A DNA stretch of 64,000 bases from Shiella aurantiaca (GCA_030412945.1 JAUHJS010000004.1:1-64000), one strand, 5' to 3'; counted from the first letter of the stretch, positions 17,385-27,144 are shown. Numbers and translations: made by a program. Notes: generated by a model not told the origin, from the sequence alone.

Positions 17385-19763
17385 CTATTCCGAACGTAGC
17401 GTATCTACCGGATTGGTACGCGCAGCGGATAATACCTTTCCACTGATGGTAAGCAAGGCACAAGCCAATAGTGAAACGATGGATAGTGCCACCGTGAGCC
17501 AAGTGACATGGGTATAATAGGCCCAAATAGTAGACATTAGGAATTGTGCCAAATATACACCCGCTACTGCACCTAGTGCGCTTGAAATGGCCAATATAAT
17601 TAGGCTGTCTTTATTAATCACAAAAGCAATATGGGGAATGGAGGCACCTAATATTTTGCGTACTCCTATTTCCTTCATACGCTTGAGAATGGTGAGTGAT
17701 ACCAAGGTAAACAGGCCGGTGGCGGAAAGAAGCAAGGCCACCAAACCCAGAAAGCTAAATACCTTCACCAAGTTGGTATTCACCTCTTCGGAGCCTTCAA
17801 TGCCACCATCCATAAAATAGCCTCCGTACAGGCGGCTAGGAAATACCTTTTTCCACTCCTGTTCCATTACAGTAGCTAGTGCACTGCGGCTTAGGCCATC
17901 GGATTTTACAAAAATATATTGGTAGTCGCTGGGTGCAGCATAGCGTATCATGGCAGGTTGTAAAGGGTCCCAAAAGCCATTGTTATAGATGTCTCTCACC
18001 ACACCTACCACGTAGAGGCTAAGCGTATCGTTTAGCAAAAGCCGCTCTCCGAGGGCTTCTTGGCCGGGCATAAGTTCGCGAGCCAGCCCTTCACTGATAA
18101 TGACAGACTCTTTTCTGTCGGTTTCCGAGTCTGGTGTAAAATTTCTTCCTGCTACAAACTGAACATCCAACATAGATAAATAATCCTCGCTCAGGTTGTA
18201 GCCATTTACTTCCATCTTCTCGCTGTTATACCCTAAGGTAGCTGTGTAGCGACCACCACTACTAAGGGAATGTCTGCCACCTACCACTTGGCTCACCTCG
18301 GGGCGACTCAGCAAGCTGGATCTGTAGCGTTCGTACGCATCGGCATTTTCCATGTACGCCATGGCGATTTTCTGCGGCTTATACCCCAGATCTAGGCTTT
18401 TTTGGTAATCAGAGTTCTCGATAAAGGTGAAACCCGATACAATGGCAATCAAAGAAATAGCAAACTGAAGCGTGAGCAAAACCTTGGTGAGGCGGTTGCT
18501 CCCACTAAAGCGGAAAGTGCCTTTCAAGATGGCCGTAGGCTCAAATTTGCTGATATACAAAGAAGGGTAAGCACCTGAAAACACCGACACGGCCAATAGA
18601 ATAAGGAGCAAAAAGCCTAATAGCGAGAGGTTTTCGGAATAGTTGGTGGATATTTCCAAAAACTCCCACATGGCGCTATAAGTAGGTACCAGCAGTTCGG
18701 CCAGTAGTACGCCAAGCAGTAGGGAAAGCAGGCACAGCACACTGTTTTCTACTAAAAACTGAGTAACCAATTGTCTTTTTTGTCCGCCCATCACCTTGCG
18801 TATGCCAATCTCTTTTAGGCGCCTTCCGGCCATGGCAATAGCGGTATTGGTAAAATTGAAACAGGCGATAAGTAAAATCAAAACCGCCATTACTATGGGT
18901 GCAATCACAGCCGGTACGGGTAGGGCATCGTGGGTCCAGGTGCCCCATAGTTCCACCGAGCGTGCCGCCATACCTTCCAGCGGATCGAGCCAAAAGGAAG
19001 TGATGATGAAATCTTCGCGAGCGGCATTCTGAATGGCAATATAGCGGCTCAACTGCTCGTGTGCAGCCTCCACCGATTGTGTGGGAGCCAAAGCCACAAA
19101 GGCCGTGGTGAAATAGTTCCAGTTATCGGGGCCTAGCTGGGTATCGAGTGGGTACACATTGTCGAGCTGGGTAAAGGCTTCTGCCTGAAAACTGGAATTG
19201 TAGGGAGGATTTTCTATTACACCGGCCACCAACCATTCCACTTGAGCGGAATCGCCCATATGGCTAATCGTTTGGCCTAGGGCTGGCTGATTGCCAAAGA
19301 GTTTCATAGCGGCCTTTTCGGTGAGGTAAATGTTCTTTTTGTCGGACAGCCCTTCCCATGATCCCTCCAAAAGATTCATAGGAAACATAGCCGCAAATTC
19401 GGCATCCACGAAAGCCACTTCCAGTCCGAACACGTCTTCTTGGTGGCGCACACTGAGGCCCGATTGCCGAAAGTGTGACACCTCGGTAAAATAGCCTTTT
19501 TCTTGCTTTAGGTTTTCTACCAAGGCAAAAGGCACAATGCCATAAGGAGTGGTTTTCCCATTGAATTCCCGCTGGATATTGATGCGGTATACCGACTTGT
19601 CATCTTGCAGAAAATGGGTGTCAAACTGATGGTTGAATTGGTAATTGAGGTAGGCCACGATGGTACAGGCAATAGCAATGCCCATACCTACGAGGTTGAT
19701 GCTTACGTACAACTTATTGCGCCATAAGTTGCGAAAGCTCAGCAGTAGGTAGTTGCGAATCAT
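17385..19763 (-). CDS. MacB/FtsX-type ABC transporter permease
   Basis: The 792-aa permease has the duplicated MacB layout. An N-terminal helix lies after a cytoplasmic RNLWRNKLY box, and a large periplasmic MacB core domain follows. Three helices with GRRLKEIGIRKVMGGQKRQLVTQF come next, then a second core and three helices with RMKEIGVRKILGASIPHIAF. The RKVMGG and RKILGA boxes are the coupling helices that contact an ATPase. No ATPase gene adjoins it, so its partner is encoded elsewhere. I start at ATG 19763 (MIRNYLLLSFRNLWRNKLY). Such stand-alone permeases are common in Bacteroidota; the substrate is unknown. Confidence 0.9.
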   Translation of the reverse strand: MIRNYLLLSFRNLWRNKLYVSINLVGMGIAIACTIVAYLNYQFNHQFDTHFLQDDKSVYRINIQREFNGKTTPYGIVPFALVENLKQEKGYFTEVSHFRQSGLSVRHQEDVFGLEVAFVDAEFAAMFPMNLLEGSWEGLSDKKNIYLTEKAAMKLFGNQPALGQTISHMGDSAQVEWLVAGVIENPPYNSSFQAEAFTQLDNVYPLDTQLGPDNWNYFTTAFVALAPTQSVEAAHEQLSRYIAIQNAAREDFIITSFWLDPLEGMAARSVELWGTWTHDALPVPAVIAPIVMAVLILLIACFNFTNTAIAMAGRRLKEIGIRKVMGGQKRQLVTQFLVENSVLCLLSLLLGVLLAELLVPTYSAMWEFLEISTNYSENLSLLGFLLLILLAVSVFSGAYPSLYISKFEPTAILKGTFRFSGSNRLTKVLLTLQFAISLIAIVSGFTFIENSDYQKSLDLGYKPQKIAMAYMENADAYERYRSSLLSRPEVSQVVGGRHSLSSGGRYTATLGYNSEKMEVNGYNLSEDYLSMLDVQFVAGRNFTPDSETDRKESVIISEGLARELMPGQEALGERLLLNDTLSLYVVGVVRDIYNNGFWDPLQPAMIRYAAPSDYQYIFVKSDGLSRSALATVMEQEWKKVFPSRLYGGYFMDGGIEGSEEVNTNLVKVFSFLGLVALLLSATGLFTLVSLTILKRMKEIGVRKILGASIPHIAFVINKDSLIILAISSALGAVAGVYLAQFLMSTIWAYYTHVTWLTVALSIVSLLACALLTISGKVLSAARTNPVDTLRSE

Positions 19764-20007
19764 AGGTCCTTGATTTTGAGTTGTTGTTGAGTGTAGGTCA
19801 TAAGACTCCAAAATAGCATCTCGGGTTGCTCCATCTCACATTGAATTCTATTCTTAGGAGAGAATTTCATCATCAGGTGCACAATAATGCTCATCCCTGT
19901 ATACCCTTTACAAATGTGGGCTAAATCCACCACTCATCACAATTCCTTCGTAGCCCTCTGCTTTGTTTTCTACCTTGCTTTATCTGGACTAACGATACAT
20001 TTTATTT

Positions 20008-21486
20008 ATGAAGAAAACGATATTTCCGCTGGCCCTTTGTTTTTTGGGCTTCTCGGTATGGGCTCAGCAGGACCCCGTAGTGGTTTCGTACGCTGAAACC
20101 ATCCAACAAAACGATTTAAAGAAACACCTTGAAGTGATTGCATCGGATGCTATGCAAGGCCGTGGTACGGGTGAGGTGGGTCAAAAAATGGCAGCTGCTT
20201 ACATTGCCCATCATTTTCAGCAATTGGGCTTACAAGGACCTGTAAAAGGGGGCGATAACAAAGGCTTCTATCAGCCTGTGGCTTTGTATCAGGCAACTAC
20301 CGAATTGGCTACCATTCGTACGGCAAAGAAAACCTTCAGCAATAGCACGCAAGATTTGGCTTTTTTGGGTAGTGTAGACACCCAAGGAGAGCAATCTATG
20401 GAGCTTGTATTTGGAGGAGCAGGAAAAGAAGAAGATTTGGCAGGACTTGACCTTAGTGGTAAAGTAGTACTTATTGTATCAGAAGCGCGTGGTGCTTCAC
20501 GTCTTGCCTTGGATAAGGGCGCTGCCCATGCTTTAGTGGTTAATAAAAAGACGGATGAGGAGTTTGCCGAATGGAACAAAGCCATGGGGCATTACTTTAC
20601 CTCAGGTCGCTTGAGCGTAAGCAAGCCCGACAAAAACGCCTCCGGTACCTTCTTCATCAAACCCAGTGTGGCGCTTGAGGTGATGGGCATCAATAGCAAA
20701 ACCTTGCAGTCGGTATTTGAAGGAACCAACAAAAAGAAAATCAAAAACAGCACCGTGAATATTTTGGTGAAAGCCAAAGTAAGCGATGTGCCTACTGAAA
20801 ACGTGCTGGGGTATCTGGAAGGAAGTGATAAAAAAGAAGAACTATTGGTAATTACCGCCCACTACGACCACGTAGGTATGGAAGGCGAGGAAATTTACAA
20901 CGGTGCCGATGACGATGGCTCCGGAACCGTAGCCGTGCTTGAATTGGCCGAGGCCTTCGCCAAAGCCAAGAAAGAAGGCAAAGGACCGCGCAGAAGCATT
21001 TTGTTCATGACCGTAACCGGAGAGGAAAAAGGATTATTAGGATCGGCTTATTATGCCAGCAATCCGGTTTTCCCATTAAGCAATACGGTGGTCGATTTGA
21101 ACATTGATATGATAGGCCGCATTGACCCTAAGCACGAGCAAGCCAAAGAATATGTGTACTTGGTAGGGTCTGATAGACTTTCTTCTGAACTACATACGCT
21201 GAGTGAAAAAGCCAATGCCACCTATACCAAACTGGAACTGGACTATACGTATAACGATGAAGCCCATCCTGAGCGCATTTATTACCGCTCCGATCACTGG
21301 AACTTTGCCAAAAACAATATTCCTATCATTTTCTACTACAATGGCTCACATGCCGACTATCATAAACCTACCGATACGGTAGAGAAGATTGATTACGAAA
21401 TGTTGCAGAAAAGAGCCCAGCTGGTATTCTATACTGCTTGGGAGATTGCCAACCGCGAGAACCGCTTGGTGGTAGATAAGAAATAA
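20008..21486 (+). CDS. Secreted M28 family aminopeptidase with PA-like insert
   Basis: The 492-aa product has a signal peptide ending at VWAQ. A PA-domain-like segment (LSGKVVLIVSEARGASRLALDKG) precedes a zinc peptidase core. Metal ligands are visible in order: H and D in TAHYDHVGMEGEEIYNGADDDGSG, the catalytic and ligand Glu pair in TVTGEEKGLLGS, D in NIDMIGR, and H in SHADYHKPTDTVEKID. It probably releases N-terminal amino acids in the periplasm or outside. It stands alone with a bidirectional terminator after it. A second M28 gene lies at 24.6 kb. Confidence 0.92.
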   Translation: MKKTIFPLALCFLGFSVWAQQDPVVVSYAETIQQNDLKKHLEVIASDAMQGRGTGEVGQKMAAAYIAHHFQQLGLQGPVKGGDNKGFYQPVALYQATTELATIRTAKKTFSNSTQDLAFLGSVDTQGEQSMELVFGGAGKEEDLAGLDLSGKVVLIVSEARGASRLALDKGAAHALVVNKKTDEEFAEWNKAMGHYFTSGRLSVSKPDKNASGTFFIKPSVALEVMGINSKTLQSVFEGTNKKKIKNSTVNILVKAKVSDVPTENVLGYLEGSDKKEELLVITAHYDHVGMEGEEIYNGADDDGSGTVAVLELAEAFAKAKKEGKGPRRSILFMTVTGEEKGLLGSAYYASNPVFPLSNTVVDLNIDMIGRIDPKHEQAKEYVYLVGSDRLSSELHTLSEKANATYTKLELDYTYNDEAHPERIYYRSDHWNFAKNNIPIIFYYNGSHADYHKPTDTVEKIDYEMLQKRAQLVFYTAWEIANRENRLVVDKK

Positions 21487-21503
21487 GCCAAAGTTATTTC
21501 CAC

Positions 21504-21537
21504 AAAAAAGGCCTGAATCGTACGATTCAGGCCTTTT
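21504..21537. terminator. Bidirectional rho-independent terminator
   Basis: A nearly perfect palindrome has arms GGCCTGAATCG and CGATTCAGGCC around TA, flanked by A6 on the left and T6 on the right. It serves the M28 gene on plus and the small CGCGS protein on minus. Confidence 0.93.
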
Positions 21538-21540
21538 TTG

Positions 21541-21708
21541 TTAGCTGCCGCAGCCTACACATTCAATTTCCTGATTGGCAGGCTTTGCTCCGCTAAGTTT
21601 CATTTTAAGGTTATGGATTTTGTCTCTGATCTCCATATCGGCAAACATGTCGCCACTAATTTGGGCTTCCAATGCCTTGATTTCTTCTTCTATTGTTTCA
21701 GTATGCAT
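21541..21708 (-). CDS. Small conserved protein (55 aa) ending in ECVGCGS
   Basis: The ATG frame of 55 codons encodes an amphipathic helical segment starting MHTETIEEEIKALEAQISGD with heptad-like spacing, followed by MEIRDKIHNLKMKL and a C-terminal CVGCGS tail with a CxxC pair. I recall closely similar proteins as common in Flavobacteriia, which is memory rather than a search. The CxxC suggests metal binding or redox activity. It sits against the bidirectional terminator. The open length, codon use and conserved tail support a real gene. Confidence 0.75.
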   Translation of the reverse strand: MHTETIEEEIKALEAQISGDMFADMEIRDKIHNLKMKLSGAKPANQEIECVGCGS

Positions 21709-21892
21709 AAGGGAATGGGTTTATGGGTAGTGAACGGAATAAAAAAACGAAAAATTCCCGGCTGAGTCAAATCTAGGGAGGAGAATTTCAAGATGAGAAA
21801 TTGAAAGAAATTAATAGGCGATAAAATAAATTCAGGATTTTCGGTAATATTGCTGCTCGAAAACGATTGCAAAACCCGAAAAACAACCCTAT

Positions 21893-23239
21893 ATGGATAT
21901 CTTACAAGATGTAATTGCCAAAAATCCTGGCGAAGTAGAGTTTCATCAAGCAGCCGCAGAAGTTCTTGATTCTGTGAAGGTTGTGCTTGATAAAAATGCC
22001 GAATATAGAAAGCTTAAGCTCATGGAGCGCATGCTGGAGCCTGAGCGTGTCATCATGTTTCGGGTCAATTGGGTAGATGATAAAGGCGAAGTTCAGGTGA
22101 ATCGGGGATACCGTATCCAGATGAATAGTGCCATAGGGCCCTACAAAGGTGGTCTTCGCTTTCACCCTAGTGTGAACTTAAGCATTTTGAAGTTTTTGGC
22201 CTTTGAGCAAACCTTTAAAAACTCCCTTACGGGTATCGCCATGGGCGGAGGTAAAGGAGGCTCGGACTTCAACCCGAAAGGGAAGTCAGAGGCGGAAGTG
22301 ATGCGTTTCTGTCAGGCATTTGCCACGGAACTTTCTCGTCATATCGGGCATCGTTTGGATGTACCAGCAGGTGATATTGGTGTGGGCGGCCGCGAGATTG
22401 GCTATATGTATGGCACCTACCGCAAGATTAAAAACGAGTTTACAGGCGTATTTACCGGAAAAGGGATAGAATGGGGTGGAAGCTTGATTCGTCCGGAAGC
22501 TACCGGTTACGGATTGATCTATTTTGCCCAAAACATGCTGCACGAGGCAGGCGACTCCTTAAAAGGAAAAACCTGTTTGGTTTCAGGTTCAGGTAATGTA
22601 GCGCAATATTGCGTGGAGAAAATCAACCACTTTGGTGGCAAGGTAGTGACCCTTTCTGATTCATCGGGCTATATCTATGACGAAGAAGGAATTGATGCAG
22701 CAAAATTGGCCTTTGTAATGGAACTGAAAAATGTGCGCAGAGGAAGGATAGAAGAGTATGTAGCCAAATACCCTAAGGCTGTGTACACGGCAGTGAAAGA
22801 AGGCGCTGCGAGCAATCCAATTTGGAATCATAAAGCCGATTGTGCTTTCCCATGCGCCACTCAAAATGAAATCAACGAAAAAGATGCCCAGCACCTGGTG
22901 AACAATGGGGTGAAGTTGGTAGCAGAAGGGGCAAACATGCCTACCACCAACGAAGCCATCGAAGTATTGCATGCCAATGGCGTTAAATATGCTCCGGGTA
23001 AGGCTTCTAATGCGGGTGGTGTGGGTACCTCAGGTATAGAAATGATGCAAAACTACATGGGCATGAGCTGGACAGCCGAAGAGGTAGATGCCAAGCTACA
23101 AGGCATCATGAAAAACATTCATCAGAAATGCTTGCATGCCGCTGAGCAATACGGACTTAAAGGCAATTACATGGCCGGAGCCAATATCGCGGGCTTTGTA
23201 AAAGTGGCCGATGCTATGAAGGCTCAGGGAATTGTGTAA
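21893..23239 (+). CDS. gdhA: NADP-type glutamate dehydrogenase
   Basis: The 448-aa hexameric-type enzyme interconverts 2-oxoglutarate plus ammonium and glutamate. The conserved segment KGGLRFHPSVNLSILKFLAF is followed by GGGKGGSDFNPKGKS, with the catalytic lysine. The dinucleotide fold has SGSGNVAQYCVEKI, and an ANAGGVGTSGIEM-type C-terminal helix is present. The length equals that of the bacterial/fungal NADP enzyme. It is monocistronic with a strong terminator. With glutaminase at 26.2 kb and the FMN glutamate synthase-like gene at 49.9 kb it forms a glutamate theme, though the genes are not clustered. Confidence 0.96.
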   Translation: MDILQDVIAKNPGEVEFHQAAAEVLDSVKVVLDKNAEYRKLKLMERMLEPERVIMFRVNWVDDKGEVQVNRGYRIQMNSAIGPYKGGLRFHPSVNLSILKFLAFEQTFKNSLTGIAMGGGKGGSDFNPKGKSEAEVMRFCQAFATELSRHIGHRLDVPAGDIGVGGREIGYMYGTYRKIKNEFTGVFTGKGIEWGGSLIRPEATGYGLIYFAQNMLHEAGDSLKGKTCLVSGSGNVAQYCVEKINHFGGKVVTLSDSSGYIYDEEGIDAAKLAFVMELKNVRRGRIEEYVAKYPKAVYTAVKEGAASNPIWNHKADCAFPCATQNEINEKDAQHLVNNGVKLVAEGANMPTTNEAIEVLHANGVKYAPGKASNAGGVGTSGIEMMQNYMGMSWTAEEVDAKLQGIMKNIHQKCLHAAEQYGLKGNYMAGANIAGFVKVADAMKAQGIV

Positions 23240-23275
23240 TCTTTGTATAATTTTTTAAACTAAATTGGTTTGATC

Positions 23276-23303
23276 AGGGCCACCGCTAGCGGTGGCCCTT
23301 TTT
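23276..23303 (+). terminator. Rho-independent terminator of gdhA
   Basis: AGGGCCACCG is paired with CGGTGGCCCT around CTAG and followed by T5. Its T-run overlaps the stop codon (TAA, 23302-23304) of the convergent gene. Confidence 0.9.
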
Positions 23304-24423
23304 ATTGGTCTACTTTTAGTTCTACCCGCATATTTTGAATAAAATGGCTTAGGGCCTGCTCCCAGTCGGTATCGGCATCCCATACACTGCCTAGGTATAC
23401 ATTGCCACTATAGAGCTGCTTAATGTAGAATTTATACACAGGTGCTTCTGCGGGCAAGCGCTTCAATCCCTTATTCGGTCCGTCCAAGATTTGGGAAATG
23501 TAATGGGTTTCACCCGGCACTTTTTTGTATTCCAATAGCTCTCTTACCGAGCGGCCTGGGCCGCTTACGTACAAGAGAATATACTGAAAGCCTTCTTTTT
23601 TTAGCACTTCGATGTCGCTGCTGGTAGTCAGAATTCCTTGAAACGGGTACGTGGCTGAAATCAACGAGTCTAGTAGAAGGTTTTCTTGCCTTACAGCCTG
23701 ATTTACTTCGGCCACCAAAGGGCTATTTTGGGTAGAATCGGCTAGAGGAAAGCGAGGAATGGCCAGTTTATCGATGCGCAGATCACTCCAAAAAAGCTCG
23801 TAGCGCTTGCCGGAAAATACCTGAGTGCCTCTGAAAAATTCGGGCTGATCAATGATGAGGTAATTGGAAAAACTCAGGCCACTGCTGCGGCTGGCCAGGT
23901 AGAGTTGCTGACTTACGCTCTCGGGCTCGGCTCCTTGGCGTATCCATCCTTTTTGCCCCAAGGATATAAAGTTTTCGTCTCCCGAAAAACTCGTTACCAT
24001 TAAGCGAAATCGCTCATTGCCAGCCAGATAAGGCTTCCACTCAACGATAATCATATTCTGAATGTTTCGCTTGCTCAAATCACGGGCAAACGCCCTACTT
24101 ACATCGCCTCCGGCAAATATCTCATACATATTATAGTAGGCCACCGCATCAATGCCTGCTTTTTTCAGGTAGCCATGTACTTTTTTGGCTACCTCGTTCC
24201 ATTCATTGGCACTTTGTCCCTCATAATAAGGCGCATACACCATAACTACCGTGCGCTCCATGAGCAAATTGCTCGGTAAAAGCGTATCGGCTTGCATCGA
24301 GCGGAGTTTGCTTTCAATCAGAAAATTTTCCTGCGCCAAACTTGAACTTGCAAGACCAAAAAACAAACTTATGGCAAGAATAAAGCGCTTAATGGGAAAG
24401 GAATACAGAGGAAACTCAAACAT
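23302..24423 (-). CDS. Secreted protein of unknown function (373 aa)
   Basis: A long signal peptide ends at LASSSLAQE. The mature part is alpha/beta with a repeated strand pattern (ERTVVMVYAPYYEG, NMIIVEWKPYLAGNERF) but no catalytic motif I can name. I recall similar uncharacterised proteins in Bacteroidota. It stands alone, convergent with gdhA, and its 3' end overlaps the gdhA terminator. The start at 24423 gives an unusually long but acceptable signal (MFEFPLYSFPIKRFILAIS). Confidence 0.6.
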   Translation of the reverse strand: MFEFPLYSFPIKRFILAISLFFGLASSSLAQENFLIESKLRSMQADTLLPSNLLMERTVVMVYAPYYEGQSANEWNEVAKKVHGYLKKAGIDAVAYYNMYEIFAGGDVSRAFARDLSKRNIQNMIIVEWKPYLAGNERFRLMVTSFSGDENFISLGQKGWIRQGAEPESVSQQLYLASRSSGLSFSNYLIIDQPEFFRGTQVFSGKRYELFWSDLRIDKLAIPRFPLADSTQNSPLVAEVNQAVRQENLLLDSLISATYPFQGILTTSSDIEVLKKEGFQYILLYVSGPGRSVRELLEYKKVPGETHYISQILDGPNKGLKRLPAEAPVYKFYIKQLYSGNVYLGSVWDADTDWEQALSHFIQNMRVELKVDQ

Positions 24424-24557
24424 AAGTACTAGGAGTCGGAATGTTTTTTGTAGGTATTGGGTAGCACCTAATGGCGCAATACAACAAAACTATCTTTTTG
24501 TGGCCAATTATGTGACTTATTCTTGAAAATAAACGAAAGTCTGTTTGAGTTTATTGA

Positions 24558-24565
24558 TAGCTTTG
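24558..24565 (+). promoter_or_regulatory. -7 box TAGCTTTG upstream of the second M28 gene
   Basis: TAGCTTTG is a perfect TAnnTTTG match 23 bp before ATG 24589. No TTG at standard spacing was found. Confidence 0.5.
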
Positions 24566-24588
24566 TACCAATTTGTTTACTTCCGCTT

Positions 24589-25500
24589 ATGAAATATTTT
24601 TTAGCCCCTATCGTATTTTTTCTACTGAGTGTTTCCTCTTTTGCCCAGCAAAAGGTAGACTCCACCCAATTAATTACCGACCTTCAGTTTCTCTCAAGCG
24701 ATAGCTTGCAAGGCCGCTTTACAGGGCAAGCAGGTCATGCCATAGCGCAAGACTATATCGTCAACCGATTTAGTCAAATGGGCTTAAGAGCCTTTTTCCC
24801 TGAATATAAGCAGGCGTTTAAATTCGAAAGCAAAATCACCAAAACGGAGCTGGAAGGTGTGAACCTAGCCGCTATTGTGCAAGGAATGAGTGATGAAATG
24901 ATAGTGATTACCGCTCACTACGACCACATGGGCATGCGCAATGGTCAGGTATTTAATGGAGCCGATGACAATGCCTCGGGTGTGGCTGCCTTATTGGCTA
25001 TTGCCGAATATTTTCAAGCCAACACGCCTTATCATACCATGGTGTTTGTTTGCTTCGATGCCGAAGAACATGGCCTGAAAGGAGCCGATGCTTTTGTGAA
25101 CTCCATTGTATTCGAGAAGGAAAAAACCTTGCTCAACCTCAATATGGATATGGTGAGCCGAAGTGCCAAAAAGGAAATCTATGCCAGTGGCACGTATTAT
25201 AATAAGACTTTGAAAAAATGGATGAGTGACTACCGTCCGGCCTTGCCCGTACAGGTGAAATTGGGCCATGATAATCCTAAAACCGGCATCCACGACTGGA
25301 CCAATCAATCGGATCAGGCAGCTTTTCATAAGCAGGGCATTCCCTTTTTGTACTTTGGTGTAGAAGATCACCCCGACTACCACAAGCCTAGCGATGATTT
25401 CGAGAAGATAGACCTTGGCTTTTATCTCAATACCACCAATACCCTGCTGGACATTGTAAAGTACCTTGACGATAAACTTCGTAAACAAGATCTTAAATAA
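24589..25500 (+). CDS. M28 family metallopeptidase, short form
   Basis: The 303-aa product has a signal peptide (MKYFLAPIVFFLLSVSSFAQ) and the M28 zinc site: H and D in TAHYDHMGMRNGQVFNGADDNASG, E and E in FDAEEHGLKGAD, D in NLNMDMVSR, H in EDHPDYHKPSDDF. The PA domain of the 20.0-kb homologue is missing, so the core directly follows the N-terminal helix. ATG 24589 is preferred because the upstream frame lacks a signal. Its stop TAA overlaps the next ATG (TAATG), so the methyltransferase is translationally coupled. Confidence 0.9.
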   Translation: MKYFLAPIVFFLLSVSSFAQQKVDSTQLITDLQFLSSDSLQGRFTGQAGHAIAQDYIVNRFSQMGLRAFFPEYKQAFKFESKITKTELEGVNLAAIVQGMSDEMIVITAHYDHMGMRNGQVFNGADDNASGVAALLAIAEYFQANTPYHTMVFVCFDAEEHGLKGADAFVNSIVFEKEKTLLNLNMDMVSRSAKKEIYASGTYYNKTLKKWMSDYRPALPVQVKLGHDNPKTGIHDWTNQSDQAAFHKQGIPFLYFGVEDHPDYHKPSDDFEKIDLGFYLNTTNTLLDIVKYLDDKLRKQDLK

Positions 25501-26117
25501 TGACACTTGAGCAGCTGCAGGGTGCGCTGGCGCATACCGATGTGTATTTGATTGATCAAATCCTAAAGGGTCGATTTCAACCCAGTATGAAACTGCTCGA
25601 TGCCGGAAGTGGCGAAGGTCGTAACCTACATTGGTTTATTAAAAACGGATACACCATTTACGGAATCGATCGCCACTCGGAAGCCCTGCACTATGCCCGT
25701 TTGGCAGCCAAAAGCCTGAATCCTACTTTTCAAACGGACTATTTTCAGGAAATGGGGCTGGAGAAAATCCTCTTTCCCCATCAGGCATTTGATGCTATTA
25801 TCTGCTCGGCTGTGTTGCATTTTGCTGAATCGGAGGCACATTTCTATACCATGTGGGACGAACTTTGGCGTGTCTTGGCGCCTCAGGGCATTTTATTTAT
25901 TCGCATGGCCAGCCTCACCGGAATGGAAAATGAGGCCAAGCCGCTGGGTGATGGGCGCTATGCCCTGCCGGATGGTTCACAACGCTTTTTGTTTCGCCCC
26001 GATATCCGCGAAAAACTTGAGTCACACTATGCCATCGAATGGCTTGAACCGCTTAAAACCGTGGTGGTGGATGCTCAGCGCAGTATGAATGTGATGGTCA
26101 TCAGGAAGGCCAATTAA
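25500..26117 (+). CDS. Class I SAM-dependent methyltransferase
   Basis: The 205-aa protein has the SAM fold. Motif I is KLLDAGSGEGRNLHWFI, the acidic residue after strand 2 is in YGIDRHSEALHYA, and the strand-4 segment reads AFDAIICSAVLHF, typical of the Methyltransf_11 group. The substrate is unknown. One-base overlap with the M28 peptidase stop codon shows coupling, a pairing that does not point to a known pathway. No terminator was found in the 36-bp gap to the convergent glutaminase. Confidence 0.85.
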   Translation: MTLEQLQGALAHTDVYLIDQILKGRFQPSMKLLDAGSGEGRNLHWFIKNGYTIYGIDRHSEALHYARLAAKSLNPTFQTDYFQEMGLEKILFPHQAFDAIICSAVLHFAESEAHFYTMWDELWRVLAPQGILFIRMASLTGMENEAKPLGDGRYALPDGSQRFLFRPDIREKLESHYAIEWLEPLKTVVVDAQRSMNVMVIRKAN

Positions 26118-26153
26118 ACCATGTTTTGATTACATTTAGCGCAGTAGTATAGC

Positions 26154-27068
26154 TCAAAAAATGGAGTCTTGTGTAGTAGTGGTAAGCGCCTCTAGCAAGG
26201 CCACACCTCGGTAGCTATTGCCTTTAGGATTGAGCCGCGGACTCCATACCGCCACACAATATCGGCCGGGCCGCACCGCTACTATGCCACCGCCAACCCC
26301 ACTTTTGCCGGGCAAGCCTACTTTATACGCAAATTCGCCTGCTTCATCATAAAATCCACAGGTTTGCATTATGGCATTGATGCGCTTGGTTTGGCTAGGG
26401 TTGAGGATTTCGGTTTCCGTACCGGGCAGCTTGCCTTGATTGGCCAAAAACAGAAAGCAGCGCGATAGCTCCTCGCAGCTCATTTCGATGGAGCAAAGGG
26501 CAAAGTAAAAGTCCAGAACTTCTTCCGTTGGGTGATGGATATTGCCAAAGGATTTGATAAAGTTTACCAAAGCGGTATTGCGATAGCCTACACTTTTTTC
26601 GCTTTCGGCAATGTGTTGGGAATATTCCAGCTGCGGATTGCCTGCTACCATGCGCACAAAATCCAGAAATAGGCGTTTGGCATTCGGAGAATAGCTCAGC
26701 AGGGCATCGCAGATGACAATGGCTCCGGCATTGATAAGCGGATTGCGCGGTATGCCCGCATCGGATTCCAGCTGTACCAGCGAATTGAAAGCCGTGCCGG
26801 AAGGCTCCACGCCTACGCGCTTCCAAAGTGTATTGCCAATGTTTTTGTACGCCATGCAAAGTGCCAGCACCTTGGCGATACTTTGTATAGAAAACCGCTC
26901 TTGGCTATCGCCCACGGCATAACTTTGCTGACCAATCGTAGTGAGGCACACGCCAAAGCGATCGGGGTTTACCCGGGCCAGCTCCGGGATATAGGTGGCT
27001 ACTCTTCCTTGGTTTTCTCCGGCTTTCACCGTTTGGTAAATCTGTTCCAGAATCGCTTGATAGTCCAT
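26154..27068 (-). CDS. glsA: Glutaminase A
   Basis: The 304-aa serine-dependent glutaminase hydrolyses glutamine to glutamate and ammonium. The active-site pair is visible in SIQSIAKVLAL (Ser-x-x-Lys) and the family motif in NPLINAGAIVI. KVGLPGKSGVGGGIVAV and the SPRLNPKGNSYRGVALLE region complete the C-terminal lobe. ATG 27068 is chosen over 27101 because the extra 11 residues are not conserved. It is separated from the upstream S9 peptidase by a terminator, so it has its own promoter. Confidence 0.95.
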   Translation of the reverse strand: MDYQAILEQIYQTVKAGENQGRVATYIPELARVNPDRFGVCLTTIGQQSYAVGDSQERFSIQSIAKVLALCMAYKNIGNTLWKRVGVEPSGTAFNSLVQLESDAGIPRNPLINAGAIVICDALLSYSPNAKRLFLDFVRMVAGNPQLEYSQHIAESEKSVGYRNTALVNFIKSFGNIHHPTEEVLDFYFALCSIEMSCEELSRCFLFLANQGKLPGTETEILNPSQTKRINAIMQTCGFYDEAGEFAYKVGLPGKSGVGGGIVAVRPGRYCVAVWSPRLNPKGNSYRGVALLEALTTTTQDSIF

Positions 27069-27099
27069 AAGCTTTGCGTGAATGCTTACGAATAAGCAC

Positions 27100-27125
27100 A
27101 AAAAAAGCGGCTTTTACACCGCTTC
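27100..27125 (-). terminator. Rho-independent terminator of the S9 peptidase
   Basis: On the minus strand GAAGCGG-TGTAAAAG-CCGCTT is followed by T7. It lies 20 bp after the S9 stop codon. Confidence 0.85.
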
Positions 27126-27144
27126 TTCTTGTTTTTCTTATCGT

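Noticed and set aside
20592-20777. Minus-strand shadow frames across the M28, S9, uvrA and other large genes
   Set aside because: They lie inside strongly conserved genes on the other strand, with no homology or start signals of their own.
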